DNA of 64,000 bases from Rhizomys pruinosus (taxonomy: Eukaryota > Chordata > Mammalia > Rodentia > Spalacidae). The notes below the pieces were generated by a model. That model saw only the letters and a list, made by a program, of their open reading frames with translations. It was not told the origin of the DNA and searched no databases. Numbering within the stretch: the stretch's first letter is position 1; each line of letters starts with the position of its first letter. Both the position numbers and the translations under genes were made by a program. The DNA lies in the NCBI GenBank assembly GCA_009823505.1, contig VZQC01007120.1:870849-934848 (forward strand), given 5' to 3'. Shown here piece after piece: positions 46,060 to 57,959 of the stretch.

Positions 46060-47530
46060 TTTACTGGTTCATGGCAGCCTTATGTTCACGTATTGACATA
46101 GTTCTTGTGCTCCATAGCATTCTTTGCTGTTGAGCTATACATGACTTGCTGGGCTTCCCTGTTCTGTTAGCCTTCTGGGTTTGTTGTTGTTTGTTTGTTT
46201 GTTGTTTTCTGAGCAGTTCTAGACAGTTAACATTCTGGGAGGTTTCCAAGTCTTGTTCTCTTGGATATGAAGCGTCTACAGCTCCCTCCCACAGGCCTGC
46301 CCCTCTGCACTCGGGTTCCTGGTGCACTGTGTGCAGTGGGTCTGAGCAGAGCTGCCTGCTGGCTCTGGCCCCCTGTTTGGTCATGGAAGGCCGGGGGCCC
46401 AGGTGACCCTACTTACCATGGTCCTCCCGACTTGTGTGCTGCCCTGCAGCAGAGAAGTTGGGGAGCCGTTTGCACCTTGATTTCTTTCCATACTCACTAC
46501 CAACACTGTCTATGAAAAATTGAAAAATTGACATTGTTTTTGTTTTGTTTTGTTTTGTTTTGTTTTGATCTAACTAAACAGGATTATGCCCTTAGTTACT
46601 ACCCTCTCTGCCTCATATTTCTAGGACATTGTTTCTCCAGTAGTATTAAAGAGAAAACAAGCCACACCTTCCTCCTCATTTGCTGCCAGGCTGGGCTCAG
46701 CCTTGCTTGTGGAAAGTGTAAACATCAAGTCCAGGCTACACACTGTGTTGAGACACTCTCCTTCCCCACCTCAAAAAGAAACAGGAGATTTCTAGTAACG
46801 TGACTGGTTAAAGTACTCATCACTTTTTTTCAGCCACATGCCCCAGGATCTAAGACATCTTAGAAAAGAAAAGAAATGTCAGTGCAAACGCTGCTCTGAG
46901 TCTCTGGCTTTGTTAGAGACGCAGATGCTTCGGCTGCTGACCGTGAAGCTCTCCATGACTCTGAGACCCACAGTAACATCTTCAGGATGATGTGGGAAGC
47001 GAGGGCCCAAACTGACCTGCTCTCTGCTTGCTGTACAGCACTCACCTTCCCCTTCAGACAAGACAATCTAGGTTAGTAGTCCTGGGCCTCTCAGGTATCT
47101 TTCTCTCAATGTATCTGGACCTACATCTCTCCTGTCCTCCTCCTGGCCTCCTGGAAGGCAGTGATCTGCCCACCTCCACTTGACAGGGCAATGTCCTCCC
47201 ATGCTCTGAGGCCAGAAAGTGGCTTAAGTTTTATGGACCAGTGTTCTACACTCCTGCTGCTCAACATGAGTAAGGCTGAGATCCTCTGAGGGACTGCTAT
47301 GCACAGACCTCTGAGGTGATTGAAGATGCCTTTGATTGCTAAAGCTAGCTGTAAACTCCTTAGCAAGTATAAGACTGGAGCAGGATAATTAATTGAATTA
47401 ATAAGTGTCTTACTGTGCTTTTTCTAATTCAAAGACTTCAGCCAAAGCCGTGTGTTCCCTCACTTGCATGAGGGTTTATGTGACAGGGCTAAAAACAGCT
47501 TCTAGAAGATGAGCTCCTTCTCCCTTATAA
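46060..47530. other. Long SINE-free stretch, no gene seen
   Basis: About 1.5 kb with only a (GTTTT)n run (46,531-46,567). Several 60-107 codon open frames exist on both strands (for example 46,061-46,384 on minus, 46,860-47,066 on minus). None resembles a protein I know or has paired splice sites. It is the longest repeat-poor interval in the window. Confidence 0.45.
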
Positions 47531-47534
47531 CAGA

Positions 47535-47742
47535 TATTTTATTTATTGTTTTTATTTTATGTGTATGAGTGTATTGTCTACATGTATGTAAGTACACCCT
47601 TGTGCAATGCCCACAGAGGCCAGAAGATGGCGCTAAATCCCCTGGAACTGGAGTTATAGCCACCATGTAGGGGCTGGGACCCAAACCCATATCCTCTGCA
47701 AGAGCAGCTAGTGCTCTTAACCACTGAGCCATCTGTCTAGTC
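47535..47742 (-). repeat. B2-like SINE
   Basis: 'gtgtattgtctacatgtatg', 'ccatgtaggggctgggaccc', 'ctcttaaccactgagccatc'. Confidence 0.87.
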
Positions 47743-47777
47743 TCTCTGTCTCTCTTTCTCTCTCTCAACAAATAGGT

Positions 47778-47910
47778 TTATAGCCAGGTATGGTGTAATC
47801 CCAGCACTCAAGAGGCAGAGGCAGGTGGATCTCTGTGAATTTGAAGCACCCTTGTCTACATGGTGAGTTCTAGACCAGGTATGGCTAAAAGAGACCCTGT
47901 TTCAAAAAAG
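47778..47910 (+). repeat. B1 SINE
   Basis: 'agccaggtatggtgtaatcc', 'aagaggcagaggcaggtgga', 'aaagagaccctgtttcaaa'. Confidence 0.87.
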
Positions 47911-47929
47911 ATGAAGGCTGGATATCAAG

Positions 47930-49215
47930 AAAAAATACCAGACAGGAGAAACCTTCTTTTGAGTCATTGGTCAGGGTAGTCCAAGAGCCTCCCAAAATTA
48001 CACAGGCTATTGCCACAGCCCTTGATTCCTTCCCAGAACCTGAACGTAAGAGCCTATTGCTGAAGACAGGCCGTACTTCAGGAGACCAGATCTTGAGCAT
48101 TGGAGGTGAACCTTACCTGGAAGCCACTTCCCTGAAGGCTAGCTCACATAGCTGTGGAGAGCTCTATACAAGCAACTAGGGGAGAACATCAATTGCTGGT
48201 GCAACATCAGCCTCAAAACCAAATATCCATGTCATTGATCAGCACAGCATACATCTGGGCAATAGCGGCACTTATATCTTGAGGGGAATCAGTGGCTAAC
48301 CAATTGGACCTAAAGACCACTCAGAGGGAGGAAACTCATGTGTGGTATTGCTAACAGAGCCAGTTGCACACATCTGGAGAGTTCATAGATCTTAGACAAT
48401 TCCCCAAAGTTGATACACTCCTAGGCCAAAGTAACATTTTAACTAACTACAAAAGAAGTATCCTTATATTACAGACAAAATATCCCAGACACAACTCAGA
48501 AAAGAAGCTTCTCTTATACCAGATAAGAACAGTACAGAAATCCGGTCGTGGTAGCGCTTGCCTTTAATTCTAGCACTCGGGAGGCAGAGGCAGGCGGATC
48601 TTTGTGAGTTCAAGGCCAGCCTGGTCTACAGAGTGAGTTCCAGGACAGCTGGGGCTACAGGGAGACTCCGTCTTGAAAAGACCAAAAAACCCCCAAAAAA
48701 GAACAGTACAGAGTCCAACAACTGGACACATAGAGAAATGGTCTGTGAATGGCTCATGCCTAGGCGACACATCTACAATGCAACTTCTACCCACAAGACC
48801 CAAGTATCATAGAACAAGACCCAAGAAGGCATTAACTACCTCTTAACTCTTGGTAAGGAAGCTACTCCAACAACAGATCAGGAACTTAAAAGGCCTGAAG
48901 GGTGAAACCATGAAGATTAGGAGTCTGCAGAGTGTGGTTCCATGGACAGGCTGCTTATATTCAGCTTCACCCACCCAGGGCTCAGGGAACATTGCAGAGG
49001 AGGGGGTGGAAAGATTGTAAGCGATAGCAAGGTGGTACAAGACCAAATGGAATTGAACCCTCTAAGCTCCTGGGACCCTGTTCATATGAACCTACAGCAT
49101 TGGTATCAGCATGCACAAAACCCATGCAAGCTCAGCTGGACAAAAACCCAGCACAGAACTACAGAAATGGGTAGTAGAGCCCAACCTTGGCTGAGGAAAT
49201 ATTGGCAGCAGATGG
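47930..49215. other. Unassigned, probably retro-derived stretch
   Basis: Sequence without introns or recognised coding frames, interrupted only by the B1 at 48,538. It runs straight into the FAM90A-like region. It may be untranslated or flanking sequence of the same retrocopy, or old LINE DNA; I cannot decide. Confidence 0.35.
48538..48698 (+). repeat. B1 SINE with target duplication
   Basis: 'ggtcgtggtagcgcttgcct' to 'ctccgtcttgaaaagacc'. The flanks repeat 'aagaacagtacag' (48,525-48,537 and 48,699-48,711). Confidence 0.95.
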
Positions 49216-49221
49216 CAGTTG

Positions 49222-49434
49222 GGTATGAATGTACTGTCTGTATGCAGGTTTGTGCACCCGTGTCGTGCAATGCCGCGGAGGTCAGAAGAGGGTGTTGGAT
49301 TCCCCTGGAACTGGAGTTCTCCTGGAATTGGAGTTTCAGACAGTTCTCGGCCGCCATGTGGGTGCTGGGGATCGAACACGGGTCCTCTGCAAGAGCAGTC
49401 GGCGCTCTTAACTGCTAGGCCATCTCTCCAGCCC
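49222..49434 (-). repeat. B2-like SINE
   Basis: 'gtatgaatgtactgtctgta', duplication form of the middle region, 'gctaggccatctctccagcc'. It has no A-rich tail left. Confidence 0.92.
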
Positions 49435-49654
49435 AGACCTGGCCTTTTTTTAGAAAAGAGACTTGGGATAGGCTGACTAGAGTTCAGAGACTGAGTTTGC
49501 ACTCAGGAGTGATTGGAGAGAGTAATTTTGTGCAATAGACCCAAGTGTAAAGGACAGAAGGAACTCAAATCGGCAGTGGAGGAACACTGAACTGATTCCA
49601 AGACTCTGGCATTTGGAAGTTCCTCACACCAGCACTCAGCCCCCCAGATAGTTC

Positions 49655-50640
49655 AAACCTCAGAAGGTATAGAAAAATCCAGTGGGCCCTGTGAGACCAA
49701 GTATTCCCCCACCAAAAGAGGAAAATCCCAGGGTAAGTGGAGGGGAGGTGCAAAAATTGTGGGGCCTTTGGCCATACTGCACCGAAGCAGGAGGTGTCCC
49801 ATCAAGCACTTGAACTGGACTGTAGACCCATAGTTCCTGGAGCCAAAGAAAGAGAAGGGGAACTAGGATCCATGCAGGACCCTGAACCTGCAGAAGCCAA
49901 GGCTTCTCAGCCAGGCCAAGAGAGAAGAGCAGCCCAGAAATAGACAAGAAGATGCACAGAGGACCAATGTCCATCACAGGTTTCCCGTAGGACCCAGAAG
50001 AGGTGACCAGCAAAGCACCATCGATGTGACTGGAAGTCGTGTCTGTTTTCCCCATCCAAGCGAGCAAATGATGATTCATAAGAACAGGAAGAGATCTGTG
50101 GTGGAACATGATCAAATTAGTCTGCCTCTTGACAAGGAATCTGACAGGAGACCCACATACCCTGCAGAGCCTCCCTGCAAAACCCAGGTTCCTACCTTCT
50201 TCTCATCCCTAGGGCAGGATGTAGAGGAGAACATGGCTGTCATGGACATCCTGACACCAGTGTCCATGAACTATTTTCAGAACCTTGTCCTTGAGAATCT
50301 GAGGGGTCAGGGTCTGCAGGCACATTCTCAAGGTCCAAAGTCTGTTTCCAAAATGCATGGAATGGGGGAAGGTACTCAACAGACACTCACCAGCCCCGGG
50401 TCCTGATAGAAATAGGCAACCTCACTAACACCCTGCTCTACATACAGATCCCCAAACTCAGCTCCTAGGTTCCAGGCAAGAAACCTTTAGATGTCCTCAT
50501 GCAATGTAGCCAGAATCCTTCCAAGAATGAGAAACTCAGTTCCTGCCAAACCCTGGAGAACAGCACTGTGAGGCCTGCTTCGAAGGCTGTCCTTGCTTTG
50601 AAGACTCCTCTGGGGATCGACAGAGTTGGGTTAAAAGAGA
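49655..50640 (+). pseudogene. FAM90A-like pseudogene
   Basis: FAM90A proteins are primate- and rodent-expanded proteins of unclear role with an N-terminal zinc knuckle. Here one frame reads 'QKV', a stop (49,669-49,671), then 'KNPVGP' and 'PPPKEENPRV' (49,672-49,735). A second frame reads 'RCKNCGAFGHTA' (from 49,746), and a third 'SRRCPIKH', restoring the knuckle's last cysteine. It returns to 'IVPGAKEREGELGSMQDPEP'. A 126-codon frame follows at 50,026-50,406 and another at 50,499-50,708, both plausible as mid-protein sequence. An in-frame stop and at least two frameshifts in the conserved motif make it a pseudogene. Lack of introns suggests a retrocopy, but its ends are not fixed. Confidence 0.72.
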
Positions 50641-50699
50641 CAGCCAAACTGAGCATGAAAATCCATCATGCTTATACTCATGGATTATCACTTATAGCT

Positions 50700-50875
50700 A
50701 AAAAATGAAAAAAAAACCCTGAAAGATGCAGGACAGTTATGGCAGAATACATGATCTGGGATGGGGTGGGGGTGGGGGGGAAGGGAAAGGGAAATATGCC
50801 TAATCTGAATTGGAAAATGATGTACGAAATGCACAAACCATCAATAAAAATTAAATTAAAAAAAAAAGAAAATTC
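50700..50875 (+). other. A-rich segments with polyadenylation signal
   Basis: An A-run at 50,707-50,717 and, further on, 'catcaataaaaattaaatt' followed by A10. It could be the 3' end of the FAM90A-like retrocopy or of a LINE. Confidence 0.4.
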
Positions 50876-51560
50876 CATCCCTGATTCTTAACTCTGACCA
50901 AGAGCAGCCAGACAGCAGAACTCACCTGATTTCTGCCCAGCCCTACATGAAGACCACTTACCCAATATATAGCCATGCCCCAGGCCAACCTGTAAGAATG
51001 GTCTTTACTAGATTACACAGTGATTTCTGGAGCTTCAAATTCCTGACAGCCTCTAAATATTCCAGGCAGTTATATTAAGAAGTATTTTGACTGAATCCCT
51101 GAGATGAATCTTTCTTGTTTCAATGCACCTCTTATTTAGTTTCCCATTCATTTTCAATTGCATTTAAATGCCTTGAGTTAATAACTGTTGATAAGAATCC
51201 AAACACATGTAAAAAAAAAAAAAAAAGACAGGCAAAAAAACCCAAATAGGCTTATATGTGCATGTGTATGCACAATTTAAAGGGGTGGAACATATGCAGA
51301 GATTGGTGCAGCTGATCACACAAACTACAGAACAATCCGTTGCCCAAAAGGACCCCTCTGCCCTGCCATAGCCCTCCCCCTGCTCCGTACTGATCTGTCT
51401 ATGTTCATGTTTTTCTTTTATGGAACATCATGTTTGTGTGATCTAGCATGTAATCTTTCCAACAGGCTTCCTTGATCAAGTGCTTATTATGTTGTTACAT
51501 AAAATTCCTAAATGTTTTTCCTTTTTATTGATAAGAATACTATTTATAAGGCTATATCAG

Positions 51561-51789
51561 GGGCTGGAGAAATGGCCTAGCAGTTAAGAGCACCGACTGC
51601 TCTTGCAGAGGACCCGGGTTCGATCCCCAGCACCCACATGGCGGCTGAAAACCATCTGTAACTCCAATTCCAGGAGAACTCCAGTTCCAGGGCAATCTGA
51701 CGCCCTCTTCTGACCTCCGCGGCATTGCACGACACGGGTGCACAGACCTACATGCAGACAGTACATTCATACACATAAATAATTAAAAG
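51561..51789 (+). repeat. B2-like SINE with target duplication
   Basis: 'gggctggagaaatggcctag' to 'cattcatacacataaataat', with the 17-base duplication. The flanks repeat 'aaggctatatcag' (51,548-51,560 and 51,790-51,802). Confidence 0.95.
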
Positions 51790-51827
51790 AAGGCTATATC
51801 AGTGTAATCTATTGACTAGTTGGAGGA

Positions 51828-51935
51828 TATGATGGTTACTCTTGATTGCCAAGGGGACAAACCTTTGGGCTTGTCTATAGGGATTGTCTAGATTGGGTTA
51901 ATTAAGGTGGGGTGGGGAAGATGCACTCTAAATGT
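51828..51935. repeat. Old interspersed repeat fragment
   Basis: 'gatggttactcttgattgcc' and 'gggattgtctagattgggtt' resemble a common rodent repeat ('gatggttaatcttggttgtc...'). The family is not named. Confidence 0.45.
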
Positions 51936-52509
51936 TAGATAACTGAAAGAAGAGGAATAAAAATATAAACAAAAGGAAAAGTCAAAATTGTATGAAAAAA
52001 ATATCTGAACAGAAAAGGGGCAAAACAAATCGAATGAAGCATTGGATCTGCTGCTTTCTGGACCCTCTAAAATTGGAGTTTGGAGATAGGGGTTAGGGCT
52101 GGTTAAAGTTGGGGGTCTCTTGTCTTTCCTACCATTGAGGTTGTTGATGAGCCTGGACCAGTTGGGGTCAGCTGCAGCCAAAGGTGCACCCCCCAGCTTC
52201 CCTTCTTTCGTGATAGGAGCTTCTGCTGGCCACACTTTGCATTGCAATCCCAGTGTCAGCCAGATCCTCTCCTGAGACTCCCCATTTCATACCCCTGATG
52301 TGACTGATATTCTAACCACAAGATGTTTCCTGAGTGTGCTAGGAGTTGGGGAAGCAAGCACAGGGCTGATCCATCCCACTCAGCATTAAACATGCTCCCG
52401 GAGGGATGAGACTGTAAGTCAAGGACTCCTCGGGAGCCTCTGAGTTCTCAGTCCCACCAGCAGTGAACCTCATACTCATAGCAGGTAGGTGGCTCCAGGG
52501 GTTGGATTT

Positions 52510-52890
52510 CTGTATTGGTCAAGATTCTCCAAAGGAACTGATAAAATAAACTGACGAATACATATCAGTTACTATATATAATATAATAAATATAAGTCAG
52601 GAGGGTTATTAGATTGGGTTACAGGGTAGAGTCTGAGTAGTCCAACAATGGCTGCACCACACTGGGGAGGCTAAGAATCCAGTAGGTGCTCAGTCCATGA
52701 GGCTGGATGTCTCAGCAGTCCCAATCTGGCACTGAAGTCCTGGAAGATTCTTGGAGATCTGCTGTTCTTTAGCCTACGTTGGAAGCCAGAGAAGCTGGTT
52801 TTAATATCAGCAAATAAATGCCACAGCAATAAGGTAGAGAGTTTATCTAAACTTTCCAGTGAGAGTAAAGGGAAGCAGGCAAAAAGTAGA
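52510..52890. repeat. Old interspersed repeat, copy A
   Basis: 'tattggtcaagattctccaa', 'ggttattagattgggttaca', 'gtccaacaatggctgcacca', 'ctggatgtctcagcagtccc'. A diverged relative lies at 54,620-54,855. Confidence 0.6.
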
Positions 52891-52897
52891 TGTTCCG

Positions 52898-53115
52898 GGG
52901 CTGGAGAGATGTCTCAGTGGTTAAGAATACTGGCTGCTCTTGCAGAGGACCCAAGTTTGGTTCCCAGCATACACAGGGCAGATAACAACCACCTGTAATT
53001 CTAGTTCCAGGAGATCTGATACCCTTCTGGCCTCCATGGACCTTGCATGACTCAGGTGCACTTACATGTAGGGAGTACTTTCATACACATAAATAAAAAT
53101 AATAAAAAAGGTATA
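52898..53115 (+). repeat. B2-like SINE
   Basis: 'ggggctggagagatgtctca' to 'ttcatacacataaataaaaa'. Confidence 0.9.
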
Positions 53116-53730
53116 TTTTTTAAAAAGGTAAAAGTTCCCTTCTGCATGTCTTTTTATACTGACTGCCACCAGAAGATGCCACCCACATTCAAGGTAAGTC
53201 TTCTGGCTTCTGATCAAGAAAGCCCCTCATATTTTAGTTAGGTCTACATCCAGTGAAGTTGACAACCAAGATCAGCCATCAGTTGATGCCATACACAGAG
53301 TTAACAGACTCTGCCATGTCCTCAGGTGATGGACTCAGCTCCTAGCCACTGAGAGCCAGGATCACTGCTTGAGCTGATCGTCCTGACACCTGCCAGTCTC
53401 TTTCACCTGGACCCCTTGGCTTATTCCTTCTGCTCCTGCTGGCTTCTTCTGCATCAGAAGAGCTATGACTGGACCTGCTTCTTTCTCTTACATAACCCTT
53501 TTGTTTCTCCCCACTTCTGTCTGTCCTGTCAGCCTCCTTGTGATTTGCAACACTCTCCCAGATTTTCTTTGGTGTAGAGTTTGTTCTTTGTTATTCTGAC
53601 TCATTCACTACACTATACACGTAATTTCTGCTTGGCCATCTTGCTTCTGTGATTCAGTTTTAACTCAAATAGAAAAACAAATTTGGTATTTCTCATAAAA
53701 CCAGGTTTTTAGGATAGTGTTAGCCAGTTC
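53116..53730. other. Intronic stretch, no gene seen
   Basis: No recognised repeat or exon. Confidence 0.4.
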
Positions 53731-54100
53731 TCCATTATTACAACAAACTATCCAAAATAGTCAACCTAAACTGTGGTGCATGGTTTACTGTGGCTCATGG
53801 TTTCAGAGTTTTAGTTCATGGTCCCTTGGTTCTGTTGCTTCAGGGCTGTGGCTGTAATAACATCATGGTGGGAGCCCATGCCAGAGGAAGCTGCTCACCT
53901 CGTGGCAGCTGGGAAGCAGCAAGAGAAAGAGGAAGGGGCTGGGGTCTCAACATCCTCTTCAACAGCAAGTCTACAACCTAAACTTCTCCCACTAGGCTCC
54001 ACCTCATAAAGATTCCAGCAGCCCTCACTATTGCTGTAGAATGGGGACCAAGTCTTAAACAGAGACCTTTGGGGGACACTTATCCAAGCCATATCAAATA
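53731..54100. repeat. Old interspersed repeat, family not named
   Basis: 'gtggctcatggtttcagagt', 'taacatcatggtgggagccc', 'aagctgctcacctcgtggca', 'cctttgggggacacttatcc' match a repeat text seen widely in rodents. A second, more decayed relative is at about 59,160-59,400. Confidence 0.55.
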
Positions 54101-54619
54101 AGTTGTCCTATTTCTTTTTTTTATTTTTTTGGCCAATGTTTTATTGAAGCTCTGTGCATTTCATACAAAATTACATTACAAATCAAATCTAGACCCGTTT
54201 CCCCCTCCCTGACCCCCCCACCCCACCAGAGCTCATGCATTTTGTCAAACATGTTTTTCATCTTTTTCTCGGTTTCTCTCAAAATTCTCGATGCAGAAGT
54301 TTACTGTTTCGAGCAGAAGTTCACCGTTTCAGTCAGTTCTTTGACACAGTCTTTTCTCTGTTGTTGTTATTCCTTCCAATATGCATCACTCCAAAATATG
54401 CACATATGCATTCCACATGTATCATGGGTTTTAGCATCTTCAGCTTATGTTTGTTTTTCTTTTTATTAGGCTGAAAGGTGTCATGTTTGAAGTCTCTTCC
54501 TTGGCAAGCCCAAGCCACCATCAGTTCTGCCCTTGTGTTCCACACTGGGGTTTTCCCTTCCCATGGTCACCAAATGAGGTCCAGTAAGCATCACGTCCTG
54601 TCTTGATCTTCCTGTACTG

Positions 54620-54855
54620 GTCCCCATGATACAGCCTGGGTAGTCCAACAATGGCAGTCTATACTCTGAAGAAGCGGAAACCCCAGTAGTAGCTCAGTCC
54701 ACAAGTTGGATGTCTCAGCAGCCCATCTGGCTCTGAAGGTTTGGAGGATTCTTGGAGAGACATAAGTCTTCAGTCCATATTGGAAGTTTGAAAAGCTGTG
54801 TCTTCTCACATCTTTGAAAGATGGCAAAAGTAATGGCAACCACAGGGTAGCTGCA
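54620..54855. repeat. Old interspersed repeat, copy B
   Basis: 'gggtagtccaacaatggcag', 'agctcagtccacaagttgga', 'tgtctcagcagcccatctgg', 'ggaggattcttggagagac' line up with 52,630-52,760 in the same order and orientation, with heavy divergence. Confidence 0.6.
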
Positions 54856-54886
54856 TTTGCCAGTAAGATAGGGAAAATAACTGTGC

Positions 54887-54890
<4 letters not shown>

Positions 54891-54918
<28 letters not shown>

Positions 54919-54956
54919 TGTCTTTTTTTTTTTTCTTTTTTTGTTTTTTTTGTCTA
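54891..54956 (+). repeat. T-rich tract
   Basis: About 65 bases, nearly all T with a few A, C and G. Confidence 0.9.
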
Positions 54957-55794
54957 AGATCTCAAGTTTTATACCTGAAGTACCATTTCTCAGGACTTAC
55001 TATTTATTTATTTCTGGTTATACTTTCCTTTTGGATGTTTAAGGCCACACAGCACAGATTAACCAAGGTTTTTGTTTTTTCAAGGTAATTTGAGGATCTG
55101 GTCCTCAAGGGTCACTCGGGTTTTTTTTTTTAGGGGTGAGGGAGCCCCTGGCTCCTTTTGGCTTTTCATTTACCAGTTCTATCCACTCGAGGACAAAGTC
55201 AGGCCTTGCTAGACCAGGCTTCCCTTTTTGAAGCATGAGAAGACTTTCCTCTTTATAGACTGGACACTGGCTGAAGTCCCATTAGTGGATCTCCAAGACC
55301 TCCCTGCACAGGAAGACTGGTGACTCACATTTGCAGGACATTTCAAGAGATCCCTCCATGCATATAGTCCCCTGGAACTTAGTTGACCTCTGAGGGCAAG
55401 GAACAAAGTTATCTCTTAAGACCCTCGAGTTGTCCTATTATACAGCTATGCAGTCAAATTATATTTATAGTTTTAAGTACCAATGAGCTACAAAACTATA
55501 CTAATTTAAGTTTAAATGTTAACTTATTATGATAAATAATGTTTTCTGCCAAAACAAATTCTCTGGTATACACGAATATATCCTGTCTGTGGTGGCGCTG
55601 TTGCTCTGGGATCAGCCTGTCTTCCATTGTTGCCTATCTCTCCCACCACAGGATGGGAAACTGAATTTTTCTGCTATTACATGGTGGGCCGTGAAATCAC
55701 TTTGTGGTCCAAATGTGTGATTTATGAAGTATATTTCTGATCTTTCTATCCATAATTTCAAGCACCAATACTAGCAATGATTTTTTTTGTTGTT
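54957..55794. other. Intronic stretch, no gene seen
   Basis: No recognised repeat or exon. Short open frames only. Confidence 0.4.
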
Positions 55795-55912
55795 CTAGTT
55801 CTAGCTGGCCTGGAACTCACTATGTAGAACAAGCTGGCCTTGAACTCACAGAGATCCACCCGCCTCTGCCTCCCAAGTGCTGGGATCAAAGGTGGGCTCC
55901 ACCACACCCGGC
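55795..55912 (-). repeat. B1 SINE
   Basis: 'tagctggcctggaactcact' to 'tgggctccaccacacccggc'. The part carrying 'gagacagggtctccctg' is missing. Confidence 0.88.
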
Positions 55913-56796
55913 TTAGCATCGAATTTTTGAGGCAGAATCCAGTTGAAGGTGATTACAGATCTAAAAAGAAATCTATTATCTCCTAGAAAACTCTGTTCCC
56001 TGAGGATGTAGAAGACCCAGCTTTGAGAGGCTCCCCAGCCTCCACCCCCACCACCCATGTGTATGGTCTAGAGCTAGCATGAACCCAGCATGGTGCTACA
56101 GTTGCTGACTCTCTGAAGTATTCAGCCACCATGCATTTATTTCTACAAATTTAATGAACTCAGTGTACTGGAAATGGTCAAGTTTAAGCTACAGGACATG
56201 AATGTTATATGTTCCATAGCTTTCTCATGCCAGACCCTGCTGAAGGTGGCTGAGCCTGGCCAGAGTACAGTCTCAAAAGTATGCTCATCATCTGTCTACT
56301 TCTGCCTCTCTGAGGCACTTTATCTTGACTAAATGTCCTCATCTGCCTGGAATTTATGCCTCGCCTCTGAGAGTGAGCCAAGGCCCTGCCATCAACCATA
56401 TGATTCACAACCTGCTCATGACCCTGGAACACTATGTGCTTGCTCTTTGGAAACCATCGGATATTTCTCTTGGATAGTATGGAATTAAGTAGGTCTTCCT
56501 TCAGAATGGAATGTCATGCTTTAGAAAGCAGGCTAAAGAGTAAGACTCTTAAAACCTACTCAAGGTTCTTGGCAGTTTCTAAAAGTACCCTTTATAGCTT
56601 TTTCAGGACAGGAGAGATGCATCCTTCCAGAGCTTTCTTCAGCATTTCTATGTGTGTATATCAGATACGTGTGGAAGTGACTCTCTCAGGGTCCCTTCTG
56701 TGCACCTAATTAAAAGCCCAGCCACAGTCCCCGCCTGTCCCTGCTTCGTTTCTCTCCACACCACTTATGACTATCTAAAATATAACTTGTAAGGGG
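55913..56796. other. Intronic stretch, no gene seen
   Basis: Nearly 900 bases without recognised repeats. Open frames at 56,205-56,432 (minus) and 56,434-56,709 (plus) have no splice context or recognisable similarity. Confidence 0.4.
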
Positions 56797-56875
56797 CAGG
56801 GAGTGTAGTTTAGCAGTAGAACTCTTGCCTGGCATGTACGAAGTCCTAGGTTCCATCCCAGTACTGTCAAAAAAA
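56797..56875 (+). repeat. ID-type SINE
   Basis: 'gggagtgtagtttagcagta', 'gaactcttgcctggcatgta', 'ggttccatcccagtactgtc' and a short A-run: a diverged tRNA-Ala-like ID element. Confidence 0.72.
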
Positions 56876-56883
56876 ATTATTTG

Positions 56884-57030
56884 TGCTGGGCTTGATGACG
56901 CACACTTTTAATCCCAGCACTCAGGAGGCAGAGGCAGGCAGATCTCTGTGAGCTCAAGGCCAGCCTGGTCTATCTATATAGCGAGCTCTAGGCCAACTGG
57001 TACTAAAGGGAGAACCTGTCTCAAAAAGAC
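56884..57030 (+). repeat. B1 SINE
   Basis: 'gctgggcttgatgacgcaca' to 'gagaacctgtctcaaaaaga'. Confidence 0.92.
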
Positions 57031-57102
57031 CAAAAAAATTATTTGTATATTGTTTGTTTTCCCCTAATGGAATATAAGCTTTTCAAATCAGAGGTTAGTT
57101 TT

Positions 57103-57270
57103 TTTTGTTTGTTTTGGGGTTTTTTGGTCTTTTCGAGACAGGGTGTCCCTGTAGCCCCAGCTGTCCTGGAACTCATTCTGTAGACCAGGCTAGCCTTGAA
57201 CTCACAAATATCTGCCCGCCTCTGCCTCCCAAGTGCTAGGATTAAAGGCATGCGCCACCATGCCTGGCTC
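57103..57270 (-). repeat. B1 SINE with target duplication
   Basis: 'cgagacagggtgtccctgta' to 'catgcgccaccatgcctggc'. The flanks repeat 'caaatcagaggttagtttt' (57,084-57,102 and 57,271-57,289). Confidence 0.95.
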
Positions 57271-57384
57271 CAAATCAGAGGTTAGTTTTAATTTTGTCAG
57301 GTGTAGTTCTCCAAGAGTTTGAAGTACTCAGCAAATGCCTGTTGACTGATTGAATGTTTTAGACCTTCCTTCCCCTAGCTCTTC

Positions 57385-57510
57385 CTCAGTTGAGACAGGA
57401 TCTGGCTGTCTTGCTCAGGCTGGACTCAAACTCTCAGGCTTCAGTAATCGCCTGGCCTCAGCCTACCAAGCAGCTGAGACTCCAGGTTCAGGCCACCAAA
57501 TTTAGCCTTC
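57385..57510 (-). repeat. Proto-B1/Alu-monomer-like element
   Basis: 'gttgagacaggatctggctg', 'tgctcaggctggactcaaac', 'cctggcctcagcctaccaag'. Old 7SL-derived element. Confidence 0.6.
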
Positions 57511-57959
57511 CTTCATAAAAGATGCACTGTCCACAACATGTGTGTGTGTTCACCGTTGCACCTCTTTGCTGTTAACTTACTCCCGTTACACTGTACTGCT
57601 GGTCTTCTTTCTACACCTCTGCCCAGCAGAGCATTTCTTGTTATCTGGAGCTGGCTCTACAGGCACATTGGGATCTGGGGAGGATGGAGCTCTGGCCTTG
57701 GTTTCATTCACATGAATGAGGTACTCTGGGTTTGCGTATATATCCCTTGGCTCAGTGCAGGTCATCACGTGATAGTCACCTGTATAAAATGAGGTTGTTC
57801 AGGCCTCTTGAGATAGACACAGCTTACAGGTAATTATTGAAGGGTAAAAATATTACAAAACATAGAACCCTGGAGAATAATGCAAGGCCTTGGAAACAAC
57901 CTTGCTAAGCAAACAGAAGGTGATTCTGCTGTTTGATTCTGTTAAGAGGCTGATGACTC

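Noticed and set aside
49219..49476. Recurrent short proteins of the type 'CRAMPRRSEEG' / 'VVQCRGGQKR' at many places
   Set aside because: They are antisense translations of the B2-like SINE, which is why they recur nearly unchanged.
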